64,000 bases of DNA from the NCBI GenBank assembly GCA_025094145.1, contig JALLLS010000023.1, positions 1-64,000 of the forward strand. Direction: 5' to 3'. The stretch is from Spinellus fusiger (Eukaryota > Mucoromycota > Mucoromycetes > Mucorales > Phycomycetaceae). Made by a program: the position numbers and the translations under genes. Below, piece by piece: positions 34,774 to 47,469 of the stretch (position 1 is its first letter; every line of letters begins with the position of its first letter). Under the pieces are notes generated by a model. That model was not told where the DNA came from. It did not search any database and saw only the letters and a program-made list of their open reading frames with translations.

Positions 34774-37700
34774 CTATGCTTTCATGCCTGGTAAATATTT
34801 TTCATGGTCTTCTTCTGACACGGTAAGAAGGTCATCCACATCGTCCTCCTCTTCATCCAGCATGGGCGGACCTAGAGAAGAGTCAGTCATTCCATCCTGC
34901 CTATAGACCAAGGAATACTCTACCTTCCATGCTCAACTCTAAATCCACAATGGCATTGGGAGCACCATCCATATAATTCACACTGTTTCTGTTACTCCTG
35001 CCATGTTCCTCACGCAACTTCAGAGTGGGTCTTCTACTGAGTGCAGGCTTTGTCGACGAAGTAGGTGTCTGTTCACTGGCCACTTCTGTCTGGTGTTCAG
35101 GCAGTGGGGGTGGTGGAAGTGGAGAACCCTCACTGTCTGACTGATCATCCTGCAACATCCTTGGGGCTGCATCTCCGTCCTCTGTTGTCCAGAAGATATA
35201 CTCAAACTCACTCATCAACAGATTGAAAATGGTAGCAGGAATACCCAGAGTAGGTGCAAATACAATGCTAACATTACGCATGGTCATCTTGTTGATATGT
35301 GCATTCTGAACAACACGAATCAAGTGGGCTGTTAGTGCACGCAGGAGAGTGTAGTTGGCAAGAGGAACAAGAGACACAAGTCTGCCAAGTTCGTTGACAC
35401 GGTCTTTACGGTCCAACAGATCTAAGGCAAACAAGAGCATGTTAGTGAGTTCATCCACAGTCCTCTACAATGGCCTGCTTACCAATGACATGCAGGAAGT
35501 CTGCTCGATACTCTCGAGTAAGAACACTGGTAGGCAATTCCCGTAGCCATAACTTCAATAAACCTGCAATAGCATGCACATCGTAGTCTTCTTTTGATGC
35601 CAAGAGGTTGACATCCCCTTCTGAGCAAACACAAATACATATGCAGATGCAAATGCAGATGCAAATACACACAAGAAATAGAGAAAAGAATAAGTAAACA
35701 AAAGACATCTCTCTCTCTCCTTTTGTACTTTACCATGATCAAATCGTTCTCTAAGAGACTTCATCACCATATTACTGCCACTTAACCGATACAGTCCCTC
35801 CTCATGAATAGCATTCTTGGCATCAAGATACTCAATGCATCGAAAGACAATGGCAGGTAATTCACAGGCTTCAGAAACACGTGAGACACGGACAGCTTCT
35901 TCAAGAGAAACACCAAACACTGGCTTGAGGGGCTTTCCACATTCTTCAGAGGTACATGTCTTGCCACGTCCTGGTCGATCCGAAGTCTCATTAGAGGTCC
36001 TTGATAGAAAGTGACGAAAGCTGGAAGGATTGGGAAGCGCACTGCTCCGTCCTGTAGGGTCAGACGAGGTGGAAGGACGGGGATGGGTGGGTAGTGTGGA
36101 GGGATCTGGGGAAGAACTACTGAACATCTTTTTACCCCAAAAGGTCATTCGGTTGGCCTTGTTCTTTATCTTTTTATCAGGTAGTTCTAGGAGGTTCTCT
36201 TGGGGTTCTTCATGGGTCTCTCGAGGATTGGCCATCACACTCTGGTCAACAGTAGGGTGATGTGAGGGATGAGGTGTAGAGGGTGGATTAGCGTAGGATG
36301 GATTAGAGTAGGGTGGAGAATCTTGTTGACTGTCGAGAAGAGAGATCATGGAACTTCTGCGATTGGCAACTGGTTGAGGTTGCAAGGTACGTCCAGGCTG
36401 GTCGAAACTCGTTCGTAGTGTTGGTGGTTGAGAATGTGAGTCAGCCCCTGGCCAGCCAAGAGGTGATGTTGTATTGGGTAAAGAGGTAGAAAGTAGAGAT
36501 GTCTCACTGTTACTTGGAGGAGGTGTTCCTGCTCCAATTTGAATGGCCATGGGCTCTGTCCTTTCTGTGGACATGGCATGGCATGGCTTTTCATTAGGGA
36601 TGGCTGGTTCAGACTTGCCTTGCAAGACAGTTGTAGTGGCTGTGGTGGTTGTGGTGGGTTTGGGCATCTTGAGAGGCTTGTCTTTCTTCTTCTTTGTCTC
36701 TGTATCATCCAATACTATATTCTGGAAAACAGCCTCCACCCACTCATCCCTTTCTTCATCAGAAGCAGCACACAGAATATGGCGGTTGACTTGAGAAGAC
36801 CCGGGACGTCTTTTCTCAAGGATAAGAAAGGCGTGTCGATAGGCACTGAATTCATCCAACACTGTTATGCCTGGTGTTTGTTGTGCAATCTGAGCATTGG
36901 TCAATCGGACTGTACCTAAATGATTGCCGTCTTTCTGTTGAATACTGTCAGTTTCTACTGTCCATTCATAACCTACTTACAGATTCAAAATAGTCAAGTG
37001 TAGGGCCATTCAGCACAAAATAGCGTGTCTTCCAACCACCAAAGTTCTTTCCACGTTTTGTCAGGTAGCCTTCTTTATGGTCTGAGATCTGTAGACAGTG
37101 GATATGAGTGATATTTGTGGATAATCATAGTCTACCTACACAGAATGTCTTGCGTTCGATGACATTGGTACTTAAGAATTCACATAGATCCGTGGCATCC
37201 ACCATAGCAAGTGATACGAGATGCTGTAGATAAACCTCCAATGCATGCTAATACAACAATATAACCGGGTTTATTCTTGTTCTTGTTCTTCTTTTTGTTG
37301 TTGTGGTGTAGTGCTTACCTTGCGCAGATCCACTTTACTAGGAGCATTGGTGGCAAATAACGCCTTGTCAGGTAATTTACCTATCTTGCTGGCCACTGTA
37401 GCATCGTGTCTTGTCTTTAACTGTACACTATCAGCACCTATACCAAAGGATCCACTTTTTCACTTACCTTGGCATCCAAGTTAAGGAAATCAGAATACAG
37501 CTTCTCCACCCTCCATAGTTCTTTGAATCCATTCTTCATCCGTGTGTTTTCCTTCTTATACTCTTCTTCCTCTTCGGGGGTTGGTTTTTTACCCACTGAG
37601 ATAATGAATGAAATCACTTCTTTGCCTTTATCATTCTTCTTGATATTGGAGCCTACCACCTTAACAAACACATTGGTGATCCCACCCACACCCAGTGAGC

Positions 37701-38910
37701 GTATGCCTTCTTCTTGTGACTCATTGACAGAGTGTGTGGAGTGGACAGAGGGTTCATTGATATAAGGTACTTGGGATGTTCCTTCTGATGTCTCTTTGGA
37801 CAGACATGTCCACTCTTCTTGCTCTGTCTCAGCAATACCTGTCTCTGCGATACTTGTGCCATACCCTGTGCTATACCCTGTGCTATACCCTGTGCCATAT
37901 CCTATGCCATACTCTGTGCCATACCCTGCATTCATATCAATGGGTGTATTAAAAAGAATGGCACTCTCTCGCTTTCGATTGGCATCGGGAACATGGAGAG
38001 ACAGGAAGCTATCGTTAGCATAGGGAAGCTGTCCAAAGTAAAGCAAAGGGGGTGAGGCAGCACGTAGCGTAGGATCATGTTCAAGAGCAACACGTGGTGG
38101 CGGCATCATGGAGTCTCGCATCCTTGCTGATCGACGGCCTTCCAGTATAGAAGTGGATTTGCTGGAGGTAGGAACAAACAGACTGTGTTCATTGGAAGGA
38201 GAGGAGGGATAGGGAGGAGAGGAGTAGGATGAGGCAGAGGCGGTTCTTGCCATGCCCAGACTGGCAAGAGAAGGATAGCCCATGTCCTGGTCGGGTGTCG
38301 TGGCCGTGTGTGGAGAGGTGGGTGTATGGGGTCCAGGAGCAGGCGAGTTAGGGGCCGATGTGCTATTGTGCTGTATCTCCATGTCACCGAGACGATGGAG
38401 GGAGGAAGAAGAGAGACTTGCCAGGGAGAAGTTGAGTTGTTTGGGGCGTTGGTGTTGGAGCTGTTCTTTGTGCGCTACTTGGACTTGCTCGGTGCTTTTG
38501 CTGGTGTCTTTACTGGTGTCTTTGCCAGTATCTTTGAATGAACGGTAAGGTGAGCGTGGGGGTGGCATGGGACTGATCAGTGGTTCTCGGGAAAATAGAG
38601 ACGATACTGTATCTGTAGGAGAAACAGGACCGTCTTCCGAGACATGATTGTCTTCTGCTTCTGCCATCTCTCTCATGGCCTGGGGTGATATAAGGATAGA
38701 AGCGCCTCGGTGTTTTCGACCCATAGCATATTCTAAACTATCAATCTTGTCATAAAGACCATCTCTTTCCGAGGCTAGTCTAGCATTGTCTTTCTGAAGT
38801 GTTTGGATCATGATGCGTTGTTTTTCAATGATCTTCCATAGTTGTTTGTTTTGTGAGGTTAATTGGATGACTTGGTCAGGTGGTTCACTTGTCATTTTTT
38901 GTTGGAACAT
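34774..38910 (-). CDS. BEM3: BEM3-like Rho GTPase-activating protein (PX-PH-RhoGAP)
   Basis: GAP for Cdc42-type GTPases in polarity. Eight exons (38910-37468, 37420-37319, 37247-37140, 37088-36981, 36934-35734, 35620-35483, 35421-34924, 34871-34774) give about 1231 aa, close to Bem3 length. Domains in order: a coiled coil (about residues 20-65); a long Ser/Pro-rich region with a GYGTGYST-type repeat (about 340-370); PX domain (about 405-550); PH domain (from 552: KEGYLTKRGKNFGGWKTRYFVL); a Pro/Ser linker; RhoGAP (about 927-1105) with the arginine finger in EEGLYRLSGSN, FDHEGDVNLLASKEDYDVH, LKLWLRELPTSVL and KMTMRNVSIVFAPTL. An acidic tail follows. Two Met codons (38910 and 38895) are possible starts; I chose the upstream one. 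PX and PH would bind phosphoinositides at polarised membrane. Confidence 0.88.
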
Positions 38911-41281
38911 GGTGAGAGCAGTCAATAGAGCAGTCAATAGGACGGTGAGTGGCGAATAGGAAAACAAAAAGAGCGGAAGGGGATGAGAAGACTCTTCTTT
39001 ATAAAGGAAAGAATGCTTTTTTTTTCACGAGTCAGAAACTAAGAGAATAAAGGCAGTAGAAAAGTCAAAAGAAGGAAAAATAGTGTGTAAATATATGTAA
39101 ATATGTGTAAATATGTGTATATGTATAAATGTGTGGAGGGATAAGAAACTAGTAGGCAATAAAATGAGTGCAGGTGAGTGGGTGGGTGGCAAGTCAAAAA
39201 AGGGAAGGCCGCCCCGCCATAGTATCGTTCCTCGCCAAGTGAATTCACTATGGGCAAGTGAGGATAAGGCTGTCCTTGGTTGCACAATGGTAGGTAGACA
39301 CCACTAAAGAATGAATTCAGTGCTAGACACACCTTCCAAGGGTCTTTTCCTTGACACAATACAAAATATACATCAAATGATCATCAAGGAATTTATTAAC
39401 AGAGCAAATTCAATCTATTCTTCGAGTAGAGTCAGAGCAACAAAACATGACAAGGATAAAAGAAGAAGGATGCACGTTCAACTGTCTATCGGAGTGAATA
39501 TATTTTAGCGGGAGAACAAGAAGTGTAAAAGGTGAAACGACAGTCCATGGTTAAGAAAGAAAGAAAGAAAGAAAGGAAAAGAAAAGAAAAGAATCTATGG
39601 ATTTAATATCACCCTTACATTCTAAAGTGAACAAGATGTACATAGAAAAAGCAACAAGTGTAGGATGATCCACTGATAGGTTAGTAAGTCATGGATATAC
39701 CAAATGTCTTCTTGGAAATGCCTGTTTATATCAATGTATTGTAAAGTGGGATGCATATCAACTGAATTATCTTGTTCTTTCTTTCTCTCTCTTTGTGTGT
39801 GTGTGGTGTGTGTATGAGTAGAGCTTAGGCAGGTAGGAATCCATATAGGACTCTATGTCTGTATTAATGTATGTATTAATGTATGTATTGATGTATGTAT
39901 TAATGTATGTATTGATGTATGTATTAATGTATGTATTAATGTATGTATTAATGTATGTATGTCTTTAGTTTTGTATGTATTTATAGGCACTGACTACTTA
40001 TCCATCCTAAGAATAAAACACCTTTTTTCTCTTGTACTTCAGAATAGAACTCATGGATTCAGCAATAAACTCTATACAAAGCACTCAGGGCATACGATCT
40101 ACAGTTCAAACTTTGTCTTGAGTACCATAGACACATGTGTACAGATGTAGAAGGATGAGTTTTAACAGTCCATTCATCTTGGAAATAGCAAACCCTGGAG
40201 GTAAGGAAGAAATAGAGAGACCTTTCTATGCTTGCCTACTCACACCCAATGTGACTATTTGTGGCTGGATCTGGTAAAGAAGATCTTATAACCTGGCATT
40301 CTACTGCAGAGTAAACAGCATCACCATCAAGTACTTGAACAAAACATCAGTGGTAGGCAGGATAAAGTTGTGCACTAAAGATAAGACCATACTAAGAGAT
40401 TAGAACTCAGATTAAAATGCTCTTATTGTTGGGAGACTTGGTGTGCCGATCACGCATTGGGCATATTGGATGCAGTATAAAGAAAAGGAATTGGCAGACA
40501 GTAAGAGATAACCTACAGTGTCAGTGTCAGTGGAACTCAGTGCATAGCTTATTATGTCTATAAAATACCTCCTTTCTTATGGAAATATCAGTAAAATGAC
40601 CAAGCCAATAGTAGGAAAAGTAGGAAATCAACAAATAGCTATTCTATTCATATTAAAGAACAGTGAGGGCTAACCAACATACCAGAAAAGAGACCTACAT
40701 TCTATAGCAGTGATTGAAATTCAATAAAGTAAGAAGGTCATTCGGAATCTTAACTTTGATGAACTGTATAAGGAAGAATAGTTAACAAATATGTATCTCT
40801 TTATACAATCAAATCTGTGGCACCAGCTGGCTACATCACATTCCACAAGCTGCAATATGATCTGCAATAAAAGAAAAAGAGAATTACCTATTATGATGGC
40901 CACTACACGCGATAATATTTATAAATATATCGATACAGACTTTCAAATGAAGACTAAGTGAGCTCTCAGAAATAGAAATCGAAAGAAAAATAAGAATAGA
41001 GTGACTGATGACTATACATTGGTAGTGTCTTTAGGGAGAAATGACCTATGTATTTCTGCTATTACAAGACAAGGCAAAGAATAAGGCCCAGTGAAAAGAT
41101 GCAGAGGCTAAGTAAAAGGGCGTATTACTCTTTGAAGATTCCTTAACTGAGATATGCTCCTCTATGAAACCCTACCCATTTTTACCTTTATTTTAACAGG
41201 CGAGTTAATATTTATCCATTTCTTACTTTTTCTTTTTTCCTTTATTCATAACATAATCTGCACCTATTAGACTCTTGTAAT
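38911..41281. other. Gene-poor region between divergent genes
   Basis: This is the 5' region of the RhoGAP gene (minus) and of the phosphatase gene (plus). No supported ORF. A TGTATGTATTAA-type minisatellite lies at about 39853-39965, with microsatellites AAAG near 39555-39590 and TGTG near 39795-39812. Confidence 0.5.
39853..39965. repeat. Dodecamer minisatellite
   Basis: TGTATGTATTAA and its TTGA variant are repeated about nine times head to tail in the spacer. No coding or regulatory role is evident. Confidence 0.85.
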
Positions 41282-44200
41282 AGTAAGAGATTTTATTAAC
41301 TACAGTATAAAATCTAATAAATCACCACTGTATAGTGACAAGTATTCATAGCATCGCTGCCAAAACACCTATTTTATCCAGCAGCTCACAAAGACACTCA
41401 ATTTCAAGTGATAGTGACAATGTATCCCAAATCTCTGACACTTGCGACTTTGGCTTTGATCTTTCTGCAGTAGAGGCCATCATAGAAGATCGATGGTTTG
41501 GGAAGTCCAAATTCACGCTCGACAAACGCTTTCTTTTTGATACTGCAAATATCTGCAATATATATTCAGGTAAATAATTATATAAGCATAGATGCCTATC
41601 TATGCGTATATGGATATATGTATGTTTGTATATATGTATATATGTATATATGTATAAATGTATAAATGTATAAATGTATAAATGTACAAATGTACAAATG
41701 TACAAATGTACAAATGTACAAATGTATAAATGTATAAATGTATAAATGTATATTCTTATATATGTAAATATGTATGATTTGGACCTACACATCAATAGCA
41801 AGTGACACTCATAAAAAACCTCTCTGTTGAAAAGCAACTCTAGTTTTTAACTAAAAGAATATTTGCAACACAGGTTTTGACAAAAGGGCTGCAGAAGACT
41901 TCATAGACCACAGATGGTATCTACAATGGGAATGCTCGCTGGATGGTAATACCATCATTTGAGTACAGCTCTATAGCCTAATCCACTGCTTATTTTGGTT
42001 TAGTGCTTTTTACGCCTTTTGTGGGGTACAGGTGGTCTCCACAGACTCAAACTTCATTTGAGAGTGAGTTTATTGAAAAGAACGAACACAAGCTACCAAC
42101 GTCCCTTATAATATTTTGTCGATAGAGTTATCCCATCAAAATATTAACCCATCAGCACAATTGTCAGAAGACACTCGTCTCTTATCTAAACAATATCATA
42201 TGATCTCAAGCTTCGAATACAGCAAAAATGTCATCTCCACCTCCACCCATCTTCAAGATTTAAAAACTGCATTATCAAAAAGACTCTCTCTTACCAAAAC
42301 ATATGACATGCCCACTCTTTATGATGAGCCTAATTTCCAAGACCTTCTCTATACCTCCTATGAACAAGAAGACAATATCAGCCCACCACAGTCCTCTCCA
42401 CTGTCAAATAACTCTCCAAACAACAAAATACCTATGCCGGGAATAGCCAGTCCTTTACATTATCACCCCTCTCTCTCACCAAGCCATCCTCAAGAATCAC
42501 TGTTTGCAAGTGACGATGAAGACTATATCGCCTCACCTTCTCCATTACTCTATCGACCCTCATCTATTTCTTCTCCTATCAGCTCCATAAACAAAAGAAG
42601 AGGCACGTCCCACCAGATTAAAAGCACCAACAGCACCTCCACACCCATAAAGCGTTGCCATACCATCAAAGAGACAGGCAACCGTAGCCATGAAAACGAA
42701 CCCCTTAAAATATCTTACTTTATGTATCCAGACAGCTCCAACATCAGCCGAACACCACCCACACTCGAAGGACATACCTGGGTAGGAAGAAATCCTCAGA
42801 AAGGGATAATGTGCTGTATATCCTTTTCAGAGACATGTGTAGCCACAGGCACCCGTTACTTAGTCAGTATTCTAGACATTGAAACAGGGAGGCTTCGTCT
42901 TAAGATGGATCTTTCGAGATTAAACGGGATTGGTAGCAAAATACGCTCTCTTGCTTTTGTCTCTTCTCAAAACCCACACGACAATGGTAGATATTTATGG
43001 GTTGGCCTACAAAGTGGGGCTGTTGTAAGTATAGATGTTTTTCAGCAAAAGGTAGTAGAACACGGTCTATCCAAGCATAGAAGTGGCGTCGATTATATTT
43101 TCCAGCAAAAAAACAATGAGATATGGACTATCGATCAGCACGGTATATTAAATATATGGCCAGTCATACCAAAAGAGGGCATTCGAGGCCCAGTCATACC
43201 CAAATTATTAAGCCATCTTATCACACCCATGTTATCTGCAGCAGTCTTGGTGAACTCCATGCTATGGACAAGTTTTGATGACTGTATCAGTGTGTTTCGA
43301 AGAGTAAAAGAAGATGTTTTTCCATTACCAAGGCTTTATATCTCCAAGGAACTGGGAGGTATTAGTAATTTGGTGGCAGATCCATTCCACAAAGACAGGA
43401 TATTTGCTTCTCATACCAATGGGTCTGTCAGTATCTGGTGCACAGATTCAAGAAAGAATATTCAAGTGATTAAACTAAGCAAACATAGTATTACAGCTAT
43501 GGCATGTATAGGAGGCCGCTATCTATGGTGTGGTTATCAGAATGGTAGAATATCAATTCATGATACTCTTCCTATGCCATGGATAACTGTCAAGGAGTGG
43601 CAGGCCCACGAGACAAGTATCTCAAGTATCTCGATTAATCCAGAAGCATGCTTAAAGAACAACCCAATCATGAAAATATTAACATCAGATGTAGATGGAA
43701 GCTTTGCATTTTGGGATGGTTTAATGAAACAACATTGGAAAGGTAAACAATAACAGTTATGAATTTTATCATTGATAAAATAAAAAATAAAAAATAAAAA
43801 TAAAAAACATACTCAACACGGCATGTTTTATTTTATATAGCAACCAAGATCCAGGAACACTGTAAAAGCTATTGTGATTATGAAGATACAACTATTCTGG
43901 TTTGTTCATGGAATGCAGATGCACTCAAACCAAAAGGACTCGATGAAAGTGATCATTGTGAAATTCGTGCATGGTTAAGAAGTGCTAATAAGCCAGACAT
44001 CGTCTCCATTGGAATACAGGAAATTGTGGATCTATCTTCCAAGAGAAATACAGCACGTTAGTTATTGTTATTTAGTAGCAGATCATGTATTGAAAATACT
44101 TATATATTGTGCTTCTAGGGATACTCATTAAATCTCATACAAAAGGAGATATACTAAAAGACGCAAATGATCAGTTATTCCACCGATACAAACTGTGGTA

Positions 44201-45092
44201 CGATTATCTACTTGCTGCTATGGAAGAAGTCTATGGTGTCAAGAGTTATGTGGCAATAAAGACCCAGCATCTTGTTGGACTCTTCAGCTGCGTATTTGTA
44301 AAGCACGAAAAAAAATTCCGTATCAAGGAGTGCCAGGCCACAGTTGTAAAGACCGGCCTTAAGTTTATGAAAAAGAGTGTTCATGGCAACAAGGGTGGTA
44401 TAGCCATTCGTTTTATTTATAATGATTCACCTTTATGCTTCGTGAACTGTCATCTGGCGGCTGGTCAAGACCATGTAAATCAGCGCAACAAGGACAGTCA
44501 GGACATTCTGGAGAATGCACGTTTTGACTCGATACCTTTTTATCATACATTTAGCGACGGTTTAGACGGACATCAGATTCTTGATCACGACATGTGTTTC
44601 TTCAGTGGTGACCTGAATTATAGACTAGATACTAACCGTGATAAAGTGCTTGATATTATATCTGGCACTGACAATCCAGCAGCATGGGAAGTATTAGAAA
44701 AATACGACCAACTTAACAAGGAAAGAAAAACAAACCCATGGTTTCCACTACTGTCGTTTCGTGAAGCACCTATTTTGTTTGAGCCCACTTACAAATATGA
44801 TCCTAGAACCACCAACTATGACAGTTCCCAAAAGAAACGTGTGCCTTCATGGTGTGATCGAATTCTATTTCGTACCAATGAATACGGCCCCAGTCTTGAC
44901 ATTATATATTACAAACGACATGAAGTGCTTTCTTCCGACCACCGTCCTATTAGTGCTGCATTTAATACCAAAACCAAATTAATAGATCAACATAGACGAA
45001 GCATAATAGCCAAAAAAGTAGACTTAGAATGGGAAGATTATTGTTATGGACTTGTCATACAAAAAAAAGAAAAATACTGTAAATTCTTATAA
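41282..45092 (+). CDS. WD40-repeat inositol polyphosphate 5-phosphatase
   Basis: Removes the 5-phosphate from phosphoinositides or soluble inositol phosphates. Exons 41282, 41336-41569, 41874-41945, 42004-42063, 42126-43742, 43841-44056 and 44119-45092 give about 1057 aa. The frame has no ATG in its first coding exon; splicing GTAAGA (41283) to AG (41335) creates ATG from A + TG, so the start codon seems split by an intron. The N-terminus is Ser-rich with an EAIIEDRWFG motif repeated as DFIDHRWYLQ. WD40-like beta-propeller sequence covers about residues 300-650 (GRYLWVGLQSGAVVSID, RYLWCGYQNGRISIHD). The IPPc domain (about 665-1020) has WNAD, GIQEIVDL, GNKGGIAIRF, FVNCHLAAG, SGDLNYRLD, PSWCDRILF and SSDHRPI, all catalytic motifs present. 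The architecture recalls plant WD40 5PTases. Confidence 0.86.
41597..41765 (+). repeat. TGTATA/TGTACAAA repeats in phosphatase intron
   Basis: Runs of TGTATATA, TGTATAAA and TGTACAAA octamers fill the intron 41570-41873 of the phosphatase gene. On the minus strand they give a spurious Ile/His/Tyr ORF. Confidence 0.85.
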
Positions 45093-45867
45093 TCATATCA
45101 ATGGCAATGTTAAAAATAAGAAAGTGAATGAATAGATCCAGTAAGTATCAGACTATAAAAAAAAGGGTTGATAGTGAGGGGAAAGGGCTAGACTACTGTG
45201 CTTCATGGTAATTAGGAGCATACGCTGATCTCTGTGATTCTTTTCTAAAGGATTTAATGTGGTTTAATTTGGGTCTACTATCATTTGTAGAAAAAAATAC
45301 GCCCTTTCTTTAACCTTTGTTGTTTATGATTTATGGATTACTTGTGTTAATGAATTACAAAGCTGACAAATATTAAGTAGGATACAGAAAATAGACTAAT
45401 ATGTAAACTGATTTTTAGTAGAAATATTACTCCTGAAATGAGAAAATCGAGAAACTTAATTTGTTTTGTAGTATGAACTCGAGTTAATTTAATTGGATCC
45501 AGTGGAATATATCTAATAGATGTACTTTTATCATTTTAGAATTTTATTCACATTCAATGGACACTATTAGATCTGATTAATAATGTTAAAGTATAAACTA
45601 ATATATACAAAATCTCTTATTTTAACCAAGGTGGATAATCACAGTATAAAGTCATAGCTAAAAAGTCTGTCGCCAATTTTCATAAAAGCCCAAACAGTAT
45701 GGTATATACTGAATGTATATACTTGAACAAAACTGAAAACAAAGATGATAATCATAAAAAGAAAAGAAAAAGAGAATCTTTTAGTTGTGTGTTTTATAAT
45801 GACTAATCATTGAAATAATTTAATATATTTTGGAGTTTCCACAGGCTTTGTAAATTGCCTTGCACTT
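45093..45867. other. AT-rich spacer
   Basis: 3' flank of the phosphatase gene. No gene, RNA or transposon end recognised before the conserved Fanzor 3' block. Confidence 0.5.
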
Positions 45868-46040
45868 TCTACACACCAGGAGATCTTTAGGATATAAAAG
45901 AAAATAGTCGAAATACAATTGTTTAAGAAATGACATCGATTTGAAAAGGAGCAAAAATAAATTAAGATGTATTCATGTTAGTTTTTAAACAAATAAAGAT
46001 TATTATTATAATTTACCTGTAAATATCTGAATCCCAGAGG
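45868..46040 (-). ncRNA. Candidate omegaRNA or 3' intron block of Fanzor copy C
   Basis: Reverse-complement match to 29370-29545: GGATTCAGATATTTACAGGT, a stretch with AATAATAATCTTTATTTG, AATTTATTTTTGCTCC, ATTGTATTTCGACTAT and the terminal CCTGGTGTGTAG. The copies differ at scattered positions only, whereas flanking DNA is unrelated. Position after the nuclease C-terminus fits an omegaRNA, and GT...AG ends also allow an intron. Confidence 0.4.
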
Positions 46041-46850
46041 AAACCACCTTCGATAGGGTGATATAGTAAAATAAGAGTATCTATGCTTCTCAACAGAAAG
46101 GAACTGGTCGGTGGAGACCCTTTAATCTATCTTCTGCAATTGTATAGATATTCTTTAATGCATTCACATCTCTGTTCTAAACAATTCCACAACTTTGGCA
46201 AGCGTGGATATTGTTGAAATTTACTAATACTTTGGTGAGGTTATTTGTGCTACAAGTATGGCAGATCTTGAGAACAAAAAATAAAACAGAGTAACTGTTA
46301 GAAGAGCTTTTTGTATTGAGTGAGAGGTCAATCCTGCTTACCCTCGATGTAAAGAACTCATCGACATCAACCACAAGAAGATCACCATCCTTTTGTCTCT
46401 TTTTCAATGATTGATATAAAATTCTTGTCAAACCAACACGATGACCTTTAAATTTGGCAGCATCCTTTCTTTTTATTCCTGTGCCATAGACAACAACTGG
46501 CAGCTTGGTAGGATCATACTCCAATCTTTTTAGGTGCCAATACCCCTTTTCAATAATAAAACAGTAAAAATAATTAGTTCGAGATGTATTAATGTACTCT
46601 CTATGTATGTCATATTACCCTTGCACTGGCACTTTCTTCTTGCCTTTGTTCTTTGTTCTTTCCTTTCCACCTCTCGTATTGCGGTTTCTCTTCTCTCTAC
46701 ATCCCTCTATATTTTGCTTTGTTTTCTTTCTTCTGTGCTTATTGTATTTTCTGCCTCCATCCACTAAAATATTGACCATCTCTTCACGTGCTTTCCGTAC
46801 ACCTTGATATAGATGGAGACGTGTCTCAGCAGTGTTGTTGTTGTTGTTGT
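45868..46850 (-). pseudogene. Fanzor-like remnant, copy C (inverted relative to copy B)
   Basis: Reads from about 46850 down. A basic region comes first (KAREEMVNILVDGGRKYNKH and a Lys/Arg-rich stretch), a TAA near 46616, then YWHLKRLEYDPTKL, KFKGHRVGLTRILYQSL, VDVDEFFTSR, an intron at about 46336-46264, ICHTCSTNNL, ACQSCGIV and NRDVNALKNIYTI. Both zinc-finger Cys pairs are intact here, unlike copy B. As in copy B, the Trp of the RuvC-III WNRD motif is a TAG stop. Copy C preserves more upstream sequence than B but still lacks the N-terminal half. It is flanked at 46851 by a LINE target duplication. The downstream non-coding block (45868-46040) is shared with copy B. Confidence 0.78.
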
Positions 46851-46862
46851 TGAAGGCTAGTA
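46851..46862 (+). repeat. LINE copy 3 target-site duplication (mate 47458-47469)
   Basis: TGAAGGCTAGTA occurs on both sides of the truncated LINE. The right-hand copy ends in the TA used by the adjoining Tc1 element. Confidence 0.82.
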
Positions 46863-47457
46863 CAGTTTAAAGTATTTTTATTTTTTGGGTGTGGTTTGTT
46901 ATTCGCGCATTAGGCATATCAGCCACCCTATGAGAACTTTTGTAAAATAAATAATAGACATAGCAACACTTCAAATACATAAGTGAAAAATAATAATGCA
47001 AAGAGAGAGGAGACGGAAGGACAGAGAATATAAAACCTCAATGAGGGGAAAATAAGGGAAAAAATGAAAAAATAATTGTAAATGAGATTTATGAATAGAC
47101 ATCCAAAAGGCCATAAATTCAACAAAATAGGACACTAAAAAGATAACCGTCATCCTGTGGTGGTTCGAAATCCAACGAGGGATACTTGGAGCAACTCGGA
47201 CAATCCTGAGAATATATGTATCAACTACACTAGCAGCTTCTGGCTGTGCTAAACGGGTTAAGAATGGGTGGTAGAGGAGAGATCGGAGGAGAAGTGAGAA
47301 TACAGCGTCTGTTGCTGAAGAAGTCTTTGCACTCTATGGTAGCATTGGTGTTCCCGCTCAATACACCCATCAGCAGCCTCAATAAGCAAGCTACCAGCCG
47401 ATGGCTCTACCTTAAAGTCTCGAGTAGACGTGGCTCGATCAATGGCTTGCAGCAGTA
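46863..47457 (-). mobile_element. LINE copy 3, 5'-truncated
   Basis: Reading on the minus strand, it starts inside ORF2 (CTGCTGCAAGCCATTGATCG, equal to 3599 onward in copy 1), continues through the ORF2 stop near 47258 and the 3' UTR, and ends ACTG at 46863. It is flanked by a 12-bp direct repeat TGAAGGCTAGTA (46851-46862 and 47458-47469). 5' truncation with a target duplication is the signature of target-primed reverse transcription. The ORF2 fragment is still open over its 3' part (LLQAIDRATSTRDFKVEPSA). Confidence 0.88.
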
Positions 47458-47469
47458 TGAAGGCTAGTA

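Noticed and set aside
39113..39307. ORF with an AT-hook-like KSKKGRPPR motif
   Set aside because: Short, lies in the 5' region of the RhoGAP gene, has no homologous context and the motif is small enough to occur by chance.
47246..47467. Plus-strand ORF across LINE copy 3
   Set aside because: It is antisense to the ORF2 tail, which is conserved on the minus strand in copy 1.
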